DNA of 64,000 bases from Deroplatys truncata (taxonomy: Eukaryota > Arthropoda > Insecta > Mantodea > Mantidae): the NCBI GenBank assembly GCA_030765065.1, contig CM060984.1:98251488-98315487 (forward strand), given 5' to 3'. Position numbers and translations under genes: made by a program. Each line of letters opens with the position of its first letter. The first letter of the stretch is position 1. The notes beneath the pieces were generated by a model, which searched no databases, was not told the DNA's origin, and saw nothing but the letters and a program-made list of their open reading frames with translations. Below are positions 53,348 to 64,000 of this stretch, one piece after another.

Positions 53348-53612
53348 GGGCTTTTTTTTATGAACCCTCCATAACTGCTGTGGCCCTTAGCGTCCCATTC
53401 TATATTGGACGTGAAATACTGTAATTTTGCTCAGAGGCCTCTATCAGGCTTGAGGTTCTTTTACGTGCCGTAAATCTACGACACGGGACTACCGGCTTTA
53501 CTTCTTTTCCGAAGGAAACCATGTTAAGGATTTACACGCCCGAAAAAAACCATTGCCCTCCGCCGGGATTGAACCCGCGACCTCGGGAACTAGAGGCTGG
53601 CATGGTAACCAT
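53348..53612 (-). mobile_element. SINE-A copy 5, 5'-truncated
   Basis: SINE-A body on the minus strand with B box GGGTTCAATCCC. It starts within the A box at GGTTACCATGCCAGCC, as in copy 3. Perfect 11-bp duplications AAAAAGAGATT (53337-53347 and 53613-53623) flank it in the LINE relic. Confidence 0.9.
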
Positions 53613-53850
53613 AAAAAGAGATTTATACAATGAATACATTCGTAATCGTCTGAAAATGTATTAATTAAAAGATACAGTGGCTGATTATAGACAGACATGG
53701 GAAGACCACGTTAATAGAATGAGTAATGAAAGAATGGCAAAGAAAATTCCGAAGTATAAGCCGACAGGGGGAAAAGGAGTTGGAAGGCACAAAAAAAGAT
53801 GGTCGGACCAATGAGACGCAACAGATTGTGAGGTCTAATGCCGTAAGAAG

Positions 53851-54376
53851 AAGAATAATGTTTCAAAATGTTTTTCACACCATGCAATTATTTTTAAAAA
53901 ATATTTTACAATTAAACTTTAATGCTATATTAGTATATCCTAGAGCTGAAGTTTTAAATATTCTACTACTTTAGGAAAAAGTAAATATTAAATATGAAAT
54001 TTGAATTCCTTGCTCCAAAATTTACAGTTATGAATATTACTGTTCAATAACGTCACTACTAAGATTTCAACAGAAATTTACCTCATTCTTTTATTGTGTT
54101 GTTTATAAGGAGGTACACAACTAAGGTTGCCAGGTCTACCGTATTTCCCGAGTTTTCCCGTATTTTAGCCTTATTTTATTGAATCTCCTGGCTCACGTAT
54201 TTAGGACTTACACTATTTCTCCCTTAATTCATTCGTGCCATTAATTCCGTTTTGAATTAGAGTTGTGGAATATGATGGGCTTTATCGATTCGAATGCAGA
54301 TACGAGCACCGACTCACTGCCATGCGATATATTGAACTGTTCCTTTTCCCAATTTTTGCAGCACTACCTACTAAAA
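53851..54376. other. Unassigned AT-rich sequence
   Basis: Nothing recognisable. Confidence 0.4.
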
Positions 54377-55304
54377 TCTGATGTGTTACACTCACATGAC
54401 TTTCTCTACTCTTGTACAAACTATTTTTACAAACGCTTATTCTCCATCTACTTCATGTTAATCGAGATAAACATTTGCAGACTCTACCTTATTGCTAATT
54501 TTCTTGTAGATGTAAGGGGAATATATATTTACAAGGGCAAGATAGAAATACAGTAGGCTTTAAGCACACACATATCTCTTAATAGCTGGTTGCTAGGTGC
54601 AGCACCATTCCCTTTGCCACAGATTAATTCTCTTTGCATATCCAAGACAAAAAAATGAATAACGAATTCCCATTTCAGAAAATAAGTACTGACAATTTTA
54701 AGGGAATAACAAGCAATATCTCAAAAATGGTTCACTCAACAAAAAAAATGTATATGACATAAATTGTTTATTTTAACGCGATCTACATTTTTTGTGTAGT
54801 AAAAGTTTATCTATCTCTCATGGTTTACCAGTTATGCAAAAGTCGTTCACAATGAAGAATACGTTTGGAGACATTCCCAGAAAATTCAAGATATACATTT
54901 TATTTGCCATGAAAATATCTTAAACATATGATATTTTAATCCAAATCGTTAGAGCCATTTTTGAGAAAATTGAAATTTTCGAAAAATCGTCCATGTAAAG
55001 GGTACTCTGGGGTGGGGGATTTTCTTGAAAACCTTCGTGTCGCATCCTTGGAAGATACTGAACCTAAATACCAAGTTTGGTGTTTATCCGACTGTTCGTT
55101 TCTGAGTTATGCTGTTCACAGACACACAGACAGACACACACACAGACAGACAGACAGACACACAGACACACACGGACATGTTTCCAAAAATGCTTTTTTT
55201 GGATTCAGGGTGTCTCAAAACATATATTTCCGGTGAAATCTCGGTATCGAATTTTTGGGTGGAATACAATACTTCCCCTACTTACTATACGTAGTAAAGA
55301 AAGT
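54377..55304 (-). mobile_element. R repeat, full-length, inverted (928 bp)
   Basis: The plus strand starts TCTGATGTGTTACACTCACA and TGACTTTCTCTACTCTTG, and ends CTATACGTAGTAAAGAAAGT. It carries the GTGCAGCACCATTCCC variant block of copies 6 and 8 and a (CAGA)n/(CA)n core at 55120-55175. Both ends are complete, making it a good reference for the longer subfamily. Confidence 0.93.
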
Positions 55305-56785
55305 AATAATTGGTAGTTGGTAGCAGCGAGCATTCTTTTCTCGTTGGCTGGAAGAACGTGGCTGCGGTCGCGTCTTCGAAGTTGTGTCGTTATTAACGGT
55401 TGAGAACTGCACGTGTTTTCTTCTTAAGTAAAGGAGAAGCATGGAAGGCGAAAGTGACGAACCCACAAAACACCACCAAAGAAGAAGCCTCACTATATGT
55501 GTGTTTATATTCCTATCTGGGAAGATAGATAATAAGCATATTGCGTAATTCTCGTTAAAATTTGTAGGTCATAAAAACAAGGCACGGGATGCAAAACAGA
55601 GCACCAAAATCTCAAAGTTCTTTTTAATGCCAATGCAGCAGAATGGAGAAAGACAGCAGCAAGACGTTAATTGTAGAAGTAACAACAATATCACACAGTT
55701 AAGCATCATTAAACTCTGAAAATAAACTGCTTCAACAGTTAATCAACCATTCGAAAGTAGCCAGCAAAATATCATGTGAACGTACCAAAGCGAAAATGAT
55801 AATTCAGCGAGTTTTAGCCCTAAAGAGTCTTAAAGATTTTTTTTAATATTCCCATTGACCCGCATAGGTCTATTTATACAACAGATGCTTCTAATCACAA
55901 AAATCGTAAAATGTTTCCCACTGTAGTAAGGTATTTTGATCATTTTGAAGGAATACAGGTCACACTTCTAAATTTTATAGAACAGTCATATGAGACTGTT
56001 ACTGAAATATGTAATCTCCTAAGTATTCACTTCAAAGTAATTGTTTAACTCCAGAAAATGTATAATCGTTTTGTGAAGACAACACGAATGTTTATTATGG
56101 TAAACACCTTTCACTAATGAAACTTCTAAATACGGATGGGACCTCGATACCTCAATACTCTCGAGACTCGTGGCATCGAAATATGTCTAATACTTTGAGA
56201 TAAATATTCGATACTTTTAAATTTTTAAGATTTGGTTATTGAAAGTTGTTGCGCTTAACTTTCTGCTGAAAGTGGTAGACTTCATGCTGCTGTCTAACAC
56301 GTGCTGCCTCAAACAGTTGCGGGACTATAGTTCTTGATAGACCTTGACTGGTTTCCTATGGGTGAATGAATGCAATATTTCATAGACCTTGTGTCTAAAT
56401 GAGAGCATGCAAAACAATGGGGGAAGAGGTAGAGGTACTCGTGTAGTATGCAGCGTTAACTGAGTTATGAATGAAGCTGATTTAGCTGACGCACCACTCG
56501 TAAATCACGTTTCTGCAATAGTCTGGCTTGGTGACTCTCAGCCATTACATTTACCTACTCCCGTTACAAACATCTGTGAATCCAGCAAAACCAATTCAGA
56601 ACTTAAGGCGTGAGATAATACATTGCATGGAAATACTTACTTTCCTTCCATCTCTTAGTTTGTTTACGCAAGTCAAACTAGGGTCACGAGCGTAGCTTAC
56701 AGATATACCGTACGACTAATAGAAAATCATTTAAATGAAAGTTTTCAGCACAAAATATAATTTCGTATAAAATGAAGGGAAGAAA
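55305..56785. other. Unassigned; GC-richer block at 55310-55490
   Basis: The block at 55310-55490 has an ATG in fair context (GAGAAGCATGGAAG, frame of about 33 codons), but no splice or promoter evidence strong enough to call a gene. The rest is AT-rich and unassigned. Confidence 0.35.
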
Positions 56786-56790
56786 TTATT

Positions 56791-56813
56791 ATGTATTATT
56801 ATTATTATTATTA

Positions 56814-56861
<48 letters not shown>
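56791..56861 (+). repeat. (ATT)n microsatellite
   Basis: About 23 ATT units with one interruption. Confidence 0.95.
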
Positions 56862-56908
56862 GACTAACGATGGGATATATAGCCTGTGGCATTATAAAGA
56901 TAAAAAAA

Positions 56909-57655
56909 TCTGATGTACTGCATTCACATGACTTTCTATACTCTTGAAAAACTATGTTTACAAACGCTTATTCTCCGTCTACTTCATGTTAATCGAGATA
57001 ATAGAAACATCCTGTTGCTAATTTTCTTGTAGGTGCAAGGGGAATATGGAAGGCTTTAAGTGATAGTCAAATCTTTTAAGAGCTGTTTGCTTTGTAGAGC
57101 ATTTTATTCCCTTTGCATGTCCAGGACCAAAAAAAAGGGGGGGAAAGTATAAGTATTGCAAAATTAAAACAAATAACAAGGAATATCTCAGAAATGGCTC
57201 ACTAGACAAAAAAACTCTAGCATGCGACATAAATTGTGTGTTTTAACGAGATCTACATTTTTTTGTGTAGTAAATTTTATCTCTCTCTTACGGTTTATCA
57301 ATTATGCAAAATTCATTCAGAATGAATAGGACTTTTGGGGATATTCCCAGAAAATTCAGGATATACATTTCATTTTCCATGAAAATACCTTAAACATGAT
57401 ATTTTAATGAAAATTTTAAAGCCATTTTTGAGAAAATCAAAATTTTCGAAAAATGTTCCATGTAAAGGATAGTCTGAGGTGGAGGTTTTCTTGAAAATCT
57501 TCGTGTCGCATCCCTGGAAGATACTGAACTCAAATACCCAGTTTGGTATTTATCCGACTTTTCATTACGCTGTTCACAGACACACACTCAAGGACATGTT
57601 TCTAAAAGTGCTTTATTTGGATTTCCGGTGAAATCTTAGTGTCGAATAAGGGTTG
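56909..57655 (-). mobile_element. R repeat, inverted, 5' region partly deleted
   Basis: The plus strand starts TCTGATGTACTGCATTCACA and TGACTTTCTATACTCTTG after seven As. It runs through the middle blocks to CACACACTCAAGGACATG and GGTGAAATCTTAGTGTCGAA. The last 40 bases of the R start are missing. Confidence 0.85.
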
Positions 57656-57790
57656 AATGCATGTAGAATGTCAAACAGGAACATTTTCAGAATTAGCATA
57701 CAATACAAAATTGGTTACATGCGTTTATACAGAGACAGCTACTAATAAGAGTATAATTCAAAGAACAAGCTATCATCTTTACAGTTTCTT

Positions 57791-57826
57791 ACTTTCTCTA
57801 CTACGTATAGTAAGTAGCGGAAGTCA
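57791..57826 (+). mobile_element. R repeat 5'-end fragment (36 bp)
   Basis: ACTTTCTCTACTACGTATAG followed by TAAGTAGCGGAAGT, then unrelated GC-rich sequence. It is a 5' end with no body. Confidence 0.8.
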
Positions 57827-59288
57827 ATGTGGCTAGATAACTAAGGTGAGCCACTCCGGGGTGGGAGCTGCCATTGGCTGCCCGCCTGTGACGTAAGTGA
57901 GAGTGAAGACGAGCGCGCGGAATACAAACACAGCGCAGTGAACACACTAAATTCCTCCCGATTAACTCCCAATTGTTTATTATTAGCACTTCTTCCAGTT
58001 TTTTAAAAGGTATACTATTTCAGGGCATTCTACAAACATTGTGGGCTAGACATAAAGCAAAACGAATGGAAACTGCATTACATTAGTAATATATTTACGT
58101 ATAAACAAAACTACTGGAACACATCCAGGACTGCAACGTAAACTGTAGGCGCTACAAGAGATTCAAACATACATTACTTTAGTACTAAAGGAAAATTTAC
58201 AACTACTCTAAAGAAATCGCCAAATGGATATGCTGGTGTATTTTTTTTACCGTAAGAAATGAAAACAATAATTCCAGAATGCATTATTCTGTTACAGGAT
58301 GTAAAAATGAAAAAGACATACCAGCAACATTCCACTTGTACTTGGACCTTCACTAAGTGCATATCCATGCCAATCGGGAATGAAGTGCTACGGAACTGCA
58401 TCTGGGAGCAGAATTTTCTTAACCGGCAAACCTAAAAGTTCACTCTTCAAATCTCGTTTATAGTTACTAGGAAGAAAGTGCAATGAACATACACGTGAAT
58501 TATCAGCGTTAAATTTGTCAGTACGCTTACAGCGAGACACCCACACGCGCTTTAATTGCTAATTTGTTTTGGAAATGTGTGATAATTCACACCAACCGTT
58601 TTAAAACCGTAATTACGGTATTGTGCTACAGCACAATACATTCTACTCTTAACGTTCTTACTCATTGCACACCGACTTAAACACTTCACCAAAGCAGAGA
58701 AAACTGAATCTATACTCAAGATTCTAGTTTAAATATGTGCGTGCAACTTATTTGTTGAAGTGGGGGGGTATATGACTGAGTGATAAGGAACAATGTACTT
58801 TCGTACATCTGTTGTTAAGTTGTGAAGTTTCCGCCAACATAGCGAAATAAAGTAGGATAATTGTACGTGACTTTTAAAGCGAAGAGAAGCTCAGATTAAT
58901 ATCTGTTGCCTTTTACGCAGTTGAGCGGCATAATTATTTCAACGGAAATGCTTTTTGCTCTTACAGCCAAAGTTTAACAACCTTTTTCCGTTCACTGTGG
59001 TTCTGTGAAGGATTATATACCTGGAAAAGCTTGCCATTTTCAGGGAACAATACCTTTGGCCCGCATTACATCTGTTTTCATGTTATGAGTCGGCCTACCT
59101 GCCAAAAAGTAAGTTCTTTATATTCCTCAGGAATGCGTATTAAACACTATATTATTGTGAGCAGAAGCTATTTGAAGACCAAGTATCATATAAGCATGAT
59201 CCGGATTCAGATGACATGCCATCTTTTAATTCTTGCAATAAAGTTATTGCTTAAGTGTACATAAATCCTTATCATGGGTCCCATATTA

Positions 59289-59290
<2 letters not shown>
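57827..59290. other. Unassigned; GC-rich promoter-like block at 57840-57950
   Basis: 57840-57950 contains GCCATTGGCTGCC (inverted CCAAT) and TGACGTAA (CRE-like) in GC-richer sequence; the rest is AT-rich. No gene could be attached to it. Confidence 0.35.

Positions 59291-59337
<47 letters not shown>
59291..59337 (+). repeat. (AT)n microsatellite
   Basis: About 23 AT units. Confidence 0.97.
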
Positions 59338-59339
<2 letters not shown>

Positions 59340-59782
59340 GTCATTTTGGTAGTTTCAAGTTTTCTATTTTGGATAATGCTTTTTTCGATATTACATCATT
59401 AATTTGTAATTTATTTGTCCTTTGCCGCTTTATTTGGTAACTTCCTTGCATAAGTATAGAGTATATAAAGATTATTGGTTGGTCTGGAAAGAGTTGCTTG
59501 TGGAAACAGGTATAACTACTGTTATGAATTCATGTTCAAAATTAGGGATGAGGAGGTCAGTTTTCCCTTTTTTGCTTAATAAGTGCGTATTGCTCTTATT
59601 TATGTATGACATGTGCTGTGAAATCCTCTTCATTTGCAATAAACATTGCATATTCTGAGTTCTCAAAAGAGTTAATGCTACACTTTTGTAAGACCTGTTT
59701 AAAAACACAATAAGTTAGAAAATTAATTGAAAATATATTTGTTCTATGTTCTTGTTTGGAGAATCTGAAAAGCAAAGAAAAT

Positions 59783-59864
59783 AATGTTCTAACTTGTTTG
59801 AAGAATCTGAAAAGGAAAGTAAGAACATTTTCTTTTCTTTTCAGATTCTTTGAACAAGAACATT
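59783..59864 (+). repeat. 82-base imperfect hairpin with a third arm copy upstream
   Basis: The 5' arm (AATGTTCTAACTTGTTTG, AAGAATCTGAAAAGGAAAG) pairs with the 3' arm (CTTTTCTTTTCAGATTCTT, TGAACAAGAACATT) around a loop of about 10 bases, with a 3-base bulge and a few mismatches. A further direct copy of the arm lies at 59748-59781 (GTTCTTGTTTGGAGAATCTG). Confidence 0.75.
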
Positions 59865-61675
59865 TTCACTGCTCTTTTACTTATTTTTTCTTCTTGTATA
59901 GGAGTTATATCAATATATAAATTAATTTATAACTTTCTGTACACTAATTTTAGTAAATCAAATAAACCTCATTTTAGATAATTTTTTGCAATTACAAAGT
60001 CATTTTGAAACAAATGTAGTCATTTTAAAAAAAAATTAGTCATCAAAATCCGCGCCCTGCTTATAAAACACCGCTCTGACATTTTCTCTCATGTATTTAC
60101 GTTCATCTCCTCTGTATTTGCTCACATAATATTGATTTGTTTCGTAAAGCCTCTCCTGCCAGTTTGGCGTGAAATGTGTCCATGTTTTATACAAAATAAC
60201 GAAAACTAAGATACGAGTAAGTTATTGCACTTTCCTTGCATAAATACTAAATAATATAGGCACCTAATTACAATTGGCAAGTTCCTTAGATCTACCTCCT
60301 TTTAAAAAGATCAGTGTAATATGTTTCAATGATCGCCAGTGCAATACACTAATACACCTCCTTTTAACAACACCCACTTTCCCATGGGTGAAAGCACTAC
60401 ATTTGTGTGCTTTTAAGGGTATTGGTTGCGAGCGTATACTAAAGCATACAGGAAAGGTTGTTCTAAAATTAATATCTCCAAAATATTAAGGCTAGACGCA
60501 TCCTTGTTCTTACTCTTTCAAGTAGGAAGGATCAAATGGGAACTATGTACAATTAATTATTCATTAATTAAAAAATTAAAACAACTTTATACTAGAAATA
60601 ATTAAGAAACTAGGTTTATATAAGCACATTCTCAGCCTAAATAATGAAGCCAAAATATCCAAATTCTGAACACATCATTCGAATGTATACTACTCTGTAA
60701 ATTCGGTTTATTTGAAAATTGGAGGATATTTGGAAGACTTGCTGTGCAGATAACTGTTTTTCAGCATGTGTCCATTATCTACTTCAAGTAGCCGAATGTT
60801 ATGTGAATTTAATTCATTTTGTGGAGTTAATCTCTTCTGCCAAAATAGTTATATTAATAAAATTCTTTTTAAAAAAATTATTTTAAATATGCATGTCGAT
60901 TATTCATGCTTTTACCTAGACGCGAAAAAAAAGTCTCGGAAAACATGCACATATATCAAGTTTTCAGCTACCATGACTTTTAAAACTGCTATGTTTAAGT
61001 CATATTACATAATAGCATAATCAACATACAGTTTCTCTCATTAAGCTGCGTTTTTCACAATCCATGAACAAACAATACAATTTAATTTCGAATCAAAGTT
61101 TAAGACCCGATAGCGTATAACGTTGAATTTTATATAGCGTATAACGTATTTTATTTTCGTTGCTAAAATTGGCCGAATAATGTGTTATTGGTTTTCTTTA
61201 ACATAATATAATTAAAGTCAAGCAATAGCATAAACTAAGAAAATGGTTTTAAAGCTTGCAACTTAGAGCTTCTGAACAACTTTAATATAACAAATATCTG
61301 CTTTATATCTACATATCTCTCTTTCTTTGAATAACATGTATGCTGTAAGTCATCCCTCAAGACCAAATTTCATATATCGACAGCGTTTTAGCGAATATTT
61401 CAAGGAGAAATGAAATTGCCACCAGTTGGGTATTTAGCTGTAAAAAGACAGATTTGTGTTTATTATTTCCAAGACTGTCTAGTTATAGATGCGATTTTGT
61501 TTCAAGTAGTATAGGGTCGAAACAGATCGTATAACGAGAATATTATACGAACTTTCATGCCGAAAAGTACGGTGCAGAATACTGGCTAGCTAAAACTTCA
61601 CTCTCGATGACGTCATGCAGCAGGCGGACCGAAAGCAGTACAAGCGAAAACGGTGCGGGAAGAGACCCCCCTGAG
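59865..61675. other. Unassigned AT-rich sequence
   Basis: No motif-bearing frame or repeat boundary seen on either strand. Confidence 0.4.
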
Positions 61676-62396
61676 CGGAAGTATTGCATTCCACCCAAAA
61701 ATTCGATACCAAGATTTCACCGGAAATACATGTTTTGAGGTGCACTGAATGTATATAAAGCATTTTTGGAAACATGTCCGTGTGTGTGTTTCTGTGAACA
61801 GCATAACTCAGAAACGAACAGTCGGATAAATGCCAAACTTGGTATTTAGGTTCAGTACCTTCCAGAGATGCGACCCGAAGGTTTTCAAGAAAATTCCCCC
61901 ACCCCAGATTACCCTTTACATGGAACATTTTTCGAAAATTTTAATTTTCTCAAAAATGGCTAATGATTTTGAATAAAATACTATAGGTTTAAGGCATTTT
62001 TATGGCAATGAATTGTTATCTCGAATTCTCTGGGAATGTCTCCAAAAGTATTCTTTATTGTGAACGACTTTTGCCAAAATTTTACTACACAAAAAATGTA
62101 GATTGCATTATTATTGATTTTTATTCCCTTAAATTTTCCAATACTTATATTTTTCTCAAATGGGAATTCGTTATTCATTTTTTTTGTCCTGAGAATGGAA
62201 TACTCCACATAGCAACCAGCTCTTAAAATATTTGACTATCGCTTAAAGCCTACCAGTTCCCCTTGCATCTACAAGAAAATTACCAATAAGATTAACATCT
62301 CGATATCTCGATGAGCATGAAGCATATGGAGAAAAAGCGTTTATAAAAATAGTTTGCGCAAGAGTAGAGAAATTCATCTGCGTGTAACACATCAGA
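61676..62396 (+). mobile_element. R repeat, 5'-truncated
   Basis: It begins GGAAGTATTGCATTCCACCC (about 30 bases into R) and ends GCGTGTAACACATCAGA before TTTTTTT. Internal deletions lie near 62075 and 62115. Confidence 0.88.
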
Positions 62397-62403
62397 TTTT
62401 TTT

Positions 62404-63198
62404 AAAGTGAGTAACGAGTATCGAGAAATAATGGTATCGTCCCATCACTACTTGTAAACAATGACAATGGGAGTATACTAAATGCAAACTGTTCAAATCA
62501 TATCTTACATAATGTCTGTAAACATGCAAGTGATTCGCTGGACATTGATATTGAGTTAAGTGGGCGTCTGTACTTAGTGAATACAGGAAGGTTGGAATTA
62601 ATGCACAAAATTGGGAAAAAATTCCTCTCTTTTGTAATGGGTATTCCAGGAACTAATGCGCACACAGAGGGTTTTTTCTTTTTAATTAAAAATACGTGAA
62701 CAGTAAGAAACAATAGTTCTGCTGAGCTCATTAAAGCTGAATTGTTCATTGTAAGCGACTTGAAGATCTTTAACTATGTGGGATGCCAAGCTTCTGAGTG
62801 AGTGTAAATCAAATTCCAAATATGCATAATTATTTGCTATTTGATATAGGGAACGGATGAAATTAAAAATTTACCATATTTTAAATATACTTATTGGTCT
62901 AAATGTTATGAATATGTACTTTAAGCTTCGTCTGTACAGAATATAGGCATAAATCTTCTAAAATGAATACGGTAAATGGTTGATATCTCGTGTTCACGTG
63001 TTGCAGAAAACATTTCTGAAATTTCCCTAATTTTCAGCTTGAGCATTTCATTGATTTATACCAAAAACTAGGTAATTCATGTGGAACAATTTGAAATGAG
63101 AATGTGGCGACAAACGAAAACCCGAGAAAAATAGGGTTTAAAATTGTGGCGCTAAAATAACACTTTCTTATTTTATGCTGTTTTAAAAGCAATTACTG
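62404..63198. other. Unassigned AT-rich sequence
   Basis: Nothing recognisable. Confidence 0.4.
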
Positions 63199-63200
63199 TA

Positions 63201-64000
63201 CAGGATGTTTAATAATTATTCCCCTATTTTTATTCCATTATAATAGATCTGTCATAAATTTTGTTACATGGTTAATTTCACTTGTATCATGTGTCCTTCA
63301 TATTTCATAGTTCAACATAGGCACCAGCATTAATAGCACATCGTTGCAGTCATGTCCTGAAAGACCGTTACAACATGTCGTTTGGTACGGGCACGCACTC
63401 CTCCCTAATCATTGCTTCCAAAGTGTCCAAATCACGTGGTTTTCTGGCGTACACTTTCTCTTTCATATACTCCTAGTGAAAAAATCTAATGGGGTCAATT
63501 CTGGATTCCTTGCTGGCCACTCAGCATTTCCGCGACGTCCAATAATACGGCCAGGAAAAGCACTGTTAAGCCATTCTCGTGAAATCGATGCAAAGTGGGG
63601 AGGTGCGCCATCCTGCATGAAGTGCGCATTGTCTGCATCGGTCCAATTGGCAACAATGGGATGAACAAAGGTTTGTACCATATGCAGATACTTCACCGCA
63701 TTCATTTCAATAAGAATGTACAGACCAAAAGAGTATCATCGTGCATACTACGTCACACTGTCAAGAATGGATGTGACTGCAATTTTTCAATTGTAGCTTC
63801 AGGATTGTTTTTGCTAGGATCCAAATAATGGCAGTTATGGCGATTTATGAACCCACCCATATGGAACACGGCTTCGTCTGACCACAGAATGTTACTCAGG
63901 ATACTCATATTTGGTTTCTCTTCCATTCAGTGTAACGTAGATTCAGCAAACTCCATCCTAACATCGCCAGTCCTCTGGCAACAATTCTTGGACAAAGTGT
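63201..64000 (-). pseudogene. Tc1/mariner-superfamily transposon, partial, off the right edge
   Basis: The left end CAGGATGTTTAATAATTATT follows TA (63199-63200), like the CAGG-starting element at 49611. Minus-strand transposase pieces are: VQTFVHPIVANWTDADN, HFMQDGAPPHFASISREWLN (second catalytic Asp), NAEWPARNPELTPLDFF (third acidic region; relatives read RSPDLTPLDFFLWG, and here SPD is NPE), then a frameshift and PENHVIWTLWKQ with a stop. Further N-terminal sequence continues past 63830 to the window end (for example FRGSIQVGRMWWS-like remnants). Decayed copy; the right TIR is outside. Confidence 0.78.

Larger units (their letters stand above)
52370..53850 (+). pseudogene. LINE ORF2 relic: RT core to C-terminus, twice interrupted
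   Basis: RT blocks in order: LWKIMDRRGIPTHIIEVIKD, GVIQGCCISSTLFNIYLDD (the QG block), NILLFADDQVLICDNEDSLQ with the catalytic FADD near 52660, FVLQKITGEY. After an insert it continues NLEISVQETKEMRF, KTMAVSCGLYGSETWTLD, SRIQTVEMALWKDV, then after SINE-A YRQTWEDHVNRMSNERM and the GGKGVGRHKKRW end near 53800. The frame across the first insert (KITGEY|NLEIS) closes exactly when the insert and one duplication are removed. It shares motifs with the antisense LINE at 31270-33520. Stops and frameshifts make it non-functional. Confidence 0.85.

Noticed and set aside
1..64000. CRISPR arrays, bacterial operons, terminators or origins
   Set aside because: Gene structure and repeat content are eukaryotic; the direct repeats present are microsatellites or target duplications.

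Overview
The window looks like repeat-dense DNA from an arthropod, probably an insect with a large genome. The evidence is AT-rich sequence, several tRNA-derived SINE families, decayed LINEs, Tc1/mariner, MULE and Ty3/gypsy relics, and an LTR element whose primer-binding site matches an arthropod-type tRNA-Lys(CTT). The species cannot be named from the sequence. There is no operon structure and no intact recognised host gene. The one good host-gene candidate is a pair of short terminal exons with stop codon and poly(A) signal on the + strand at 27518-27929.

The dominant component is a roughly 0.8-0.93-kb non-coding interspersed family, called R here. It has at least 25 copies or fragments in both orientations and covers about a quarter of the window. 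An intact R copy starts ACTTTCTCTACT, carries a (TG)n-type core about 130 bases in, and ends with an inverted copy of the start (AGTAGAGAAAGT), then a short hairpin and CATCAGA. It is flanked on both sides by T-runs. This layout resembles Helentron-associated (DINE-1/HINE-like) non-autonomous rolling-circle elements. The assignment is an inference, because no Rep/helicase gene is present. At 17751-21011 one R copy has been invaded at two of its own internal T-tracts by other R copies, which gives filled sites and allows the host copy to be reassembled.

Layout. 1-1288: Ty3/gypsy RT-RNase H and a LINE 3' fragment. 1289-3555: an R copy split by two TG...CA insertions with 4-bp duplications, one of them a 958-bp solo LTR. 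4563-8831: an old R copy, a MULE transposase relic and a younger R copy. 8925-12553: SINE-B with nested SINE-A, a near full-length Tc1 element, SINE-C and R. 13216-25045: mostly R. 25125-28885: SINEs, two deleted mariners, a LINE tail and the candidate gene end. 29696-33520: R and an antisense LINE. 34028-38985: R containing a complete 4.05-kb LTR retrotransposon whose only ORF is a coiled-coil protein. 40961-46442: SINE-A, R fragments and two related Tc1/mariner-like transposase relics. 48485-52036: SINE-B/SINE-A nest and an R copy interrupted by a TIR transposon. 52370-53850: a LINE RT relic carrying two younger insertions with target duplications. 54377-64000: R copies, long unassigned AT-rich DNA, a hairpin at 59.8 kb, and another transposase relic running off the end.

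Nothing forms a pathway. The window is a record of successive insertions whose order can be read from the nesting: old R before LTR elements and TIR transposons; SINE-B before SINE-A; LINE before SINE-A; R before R.
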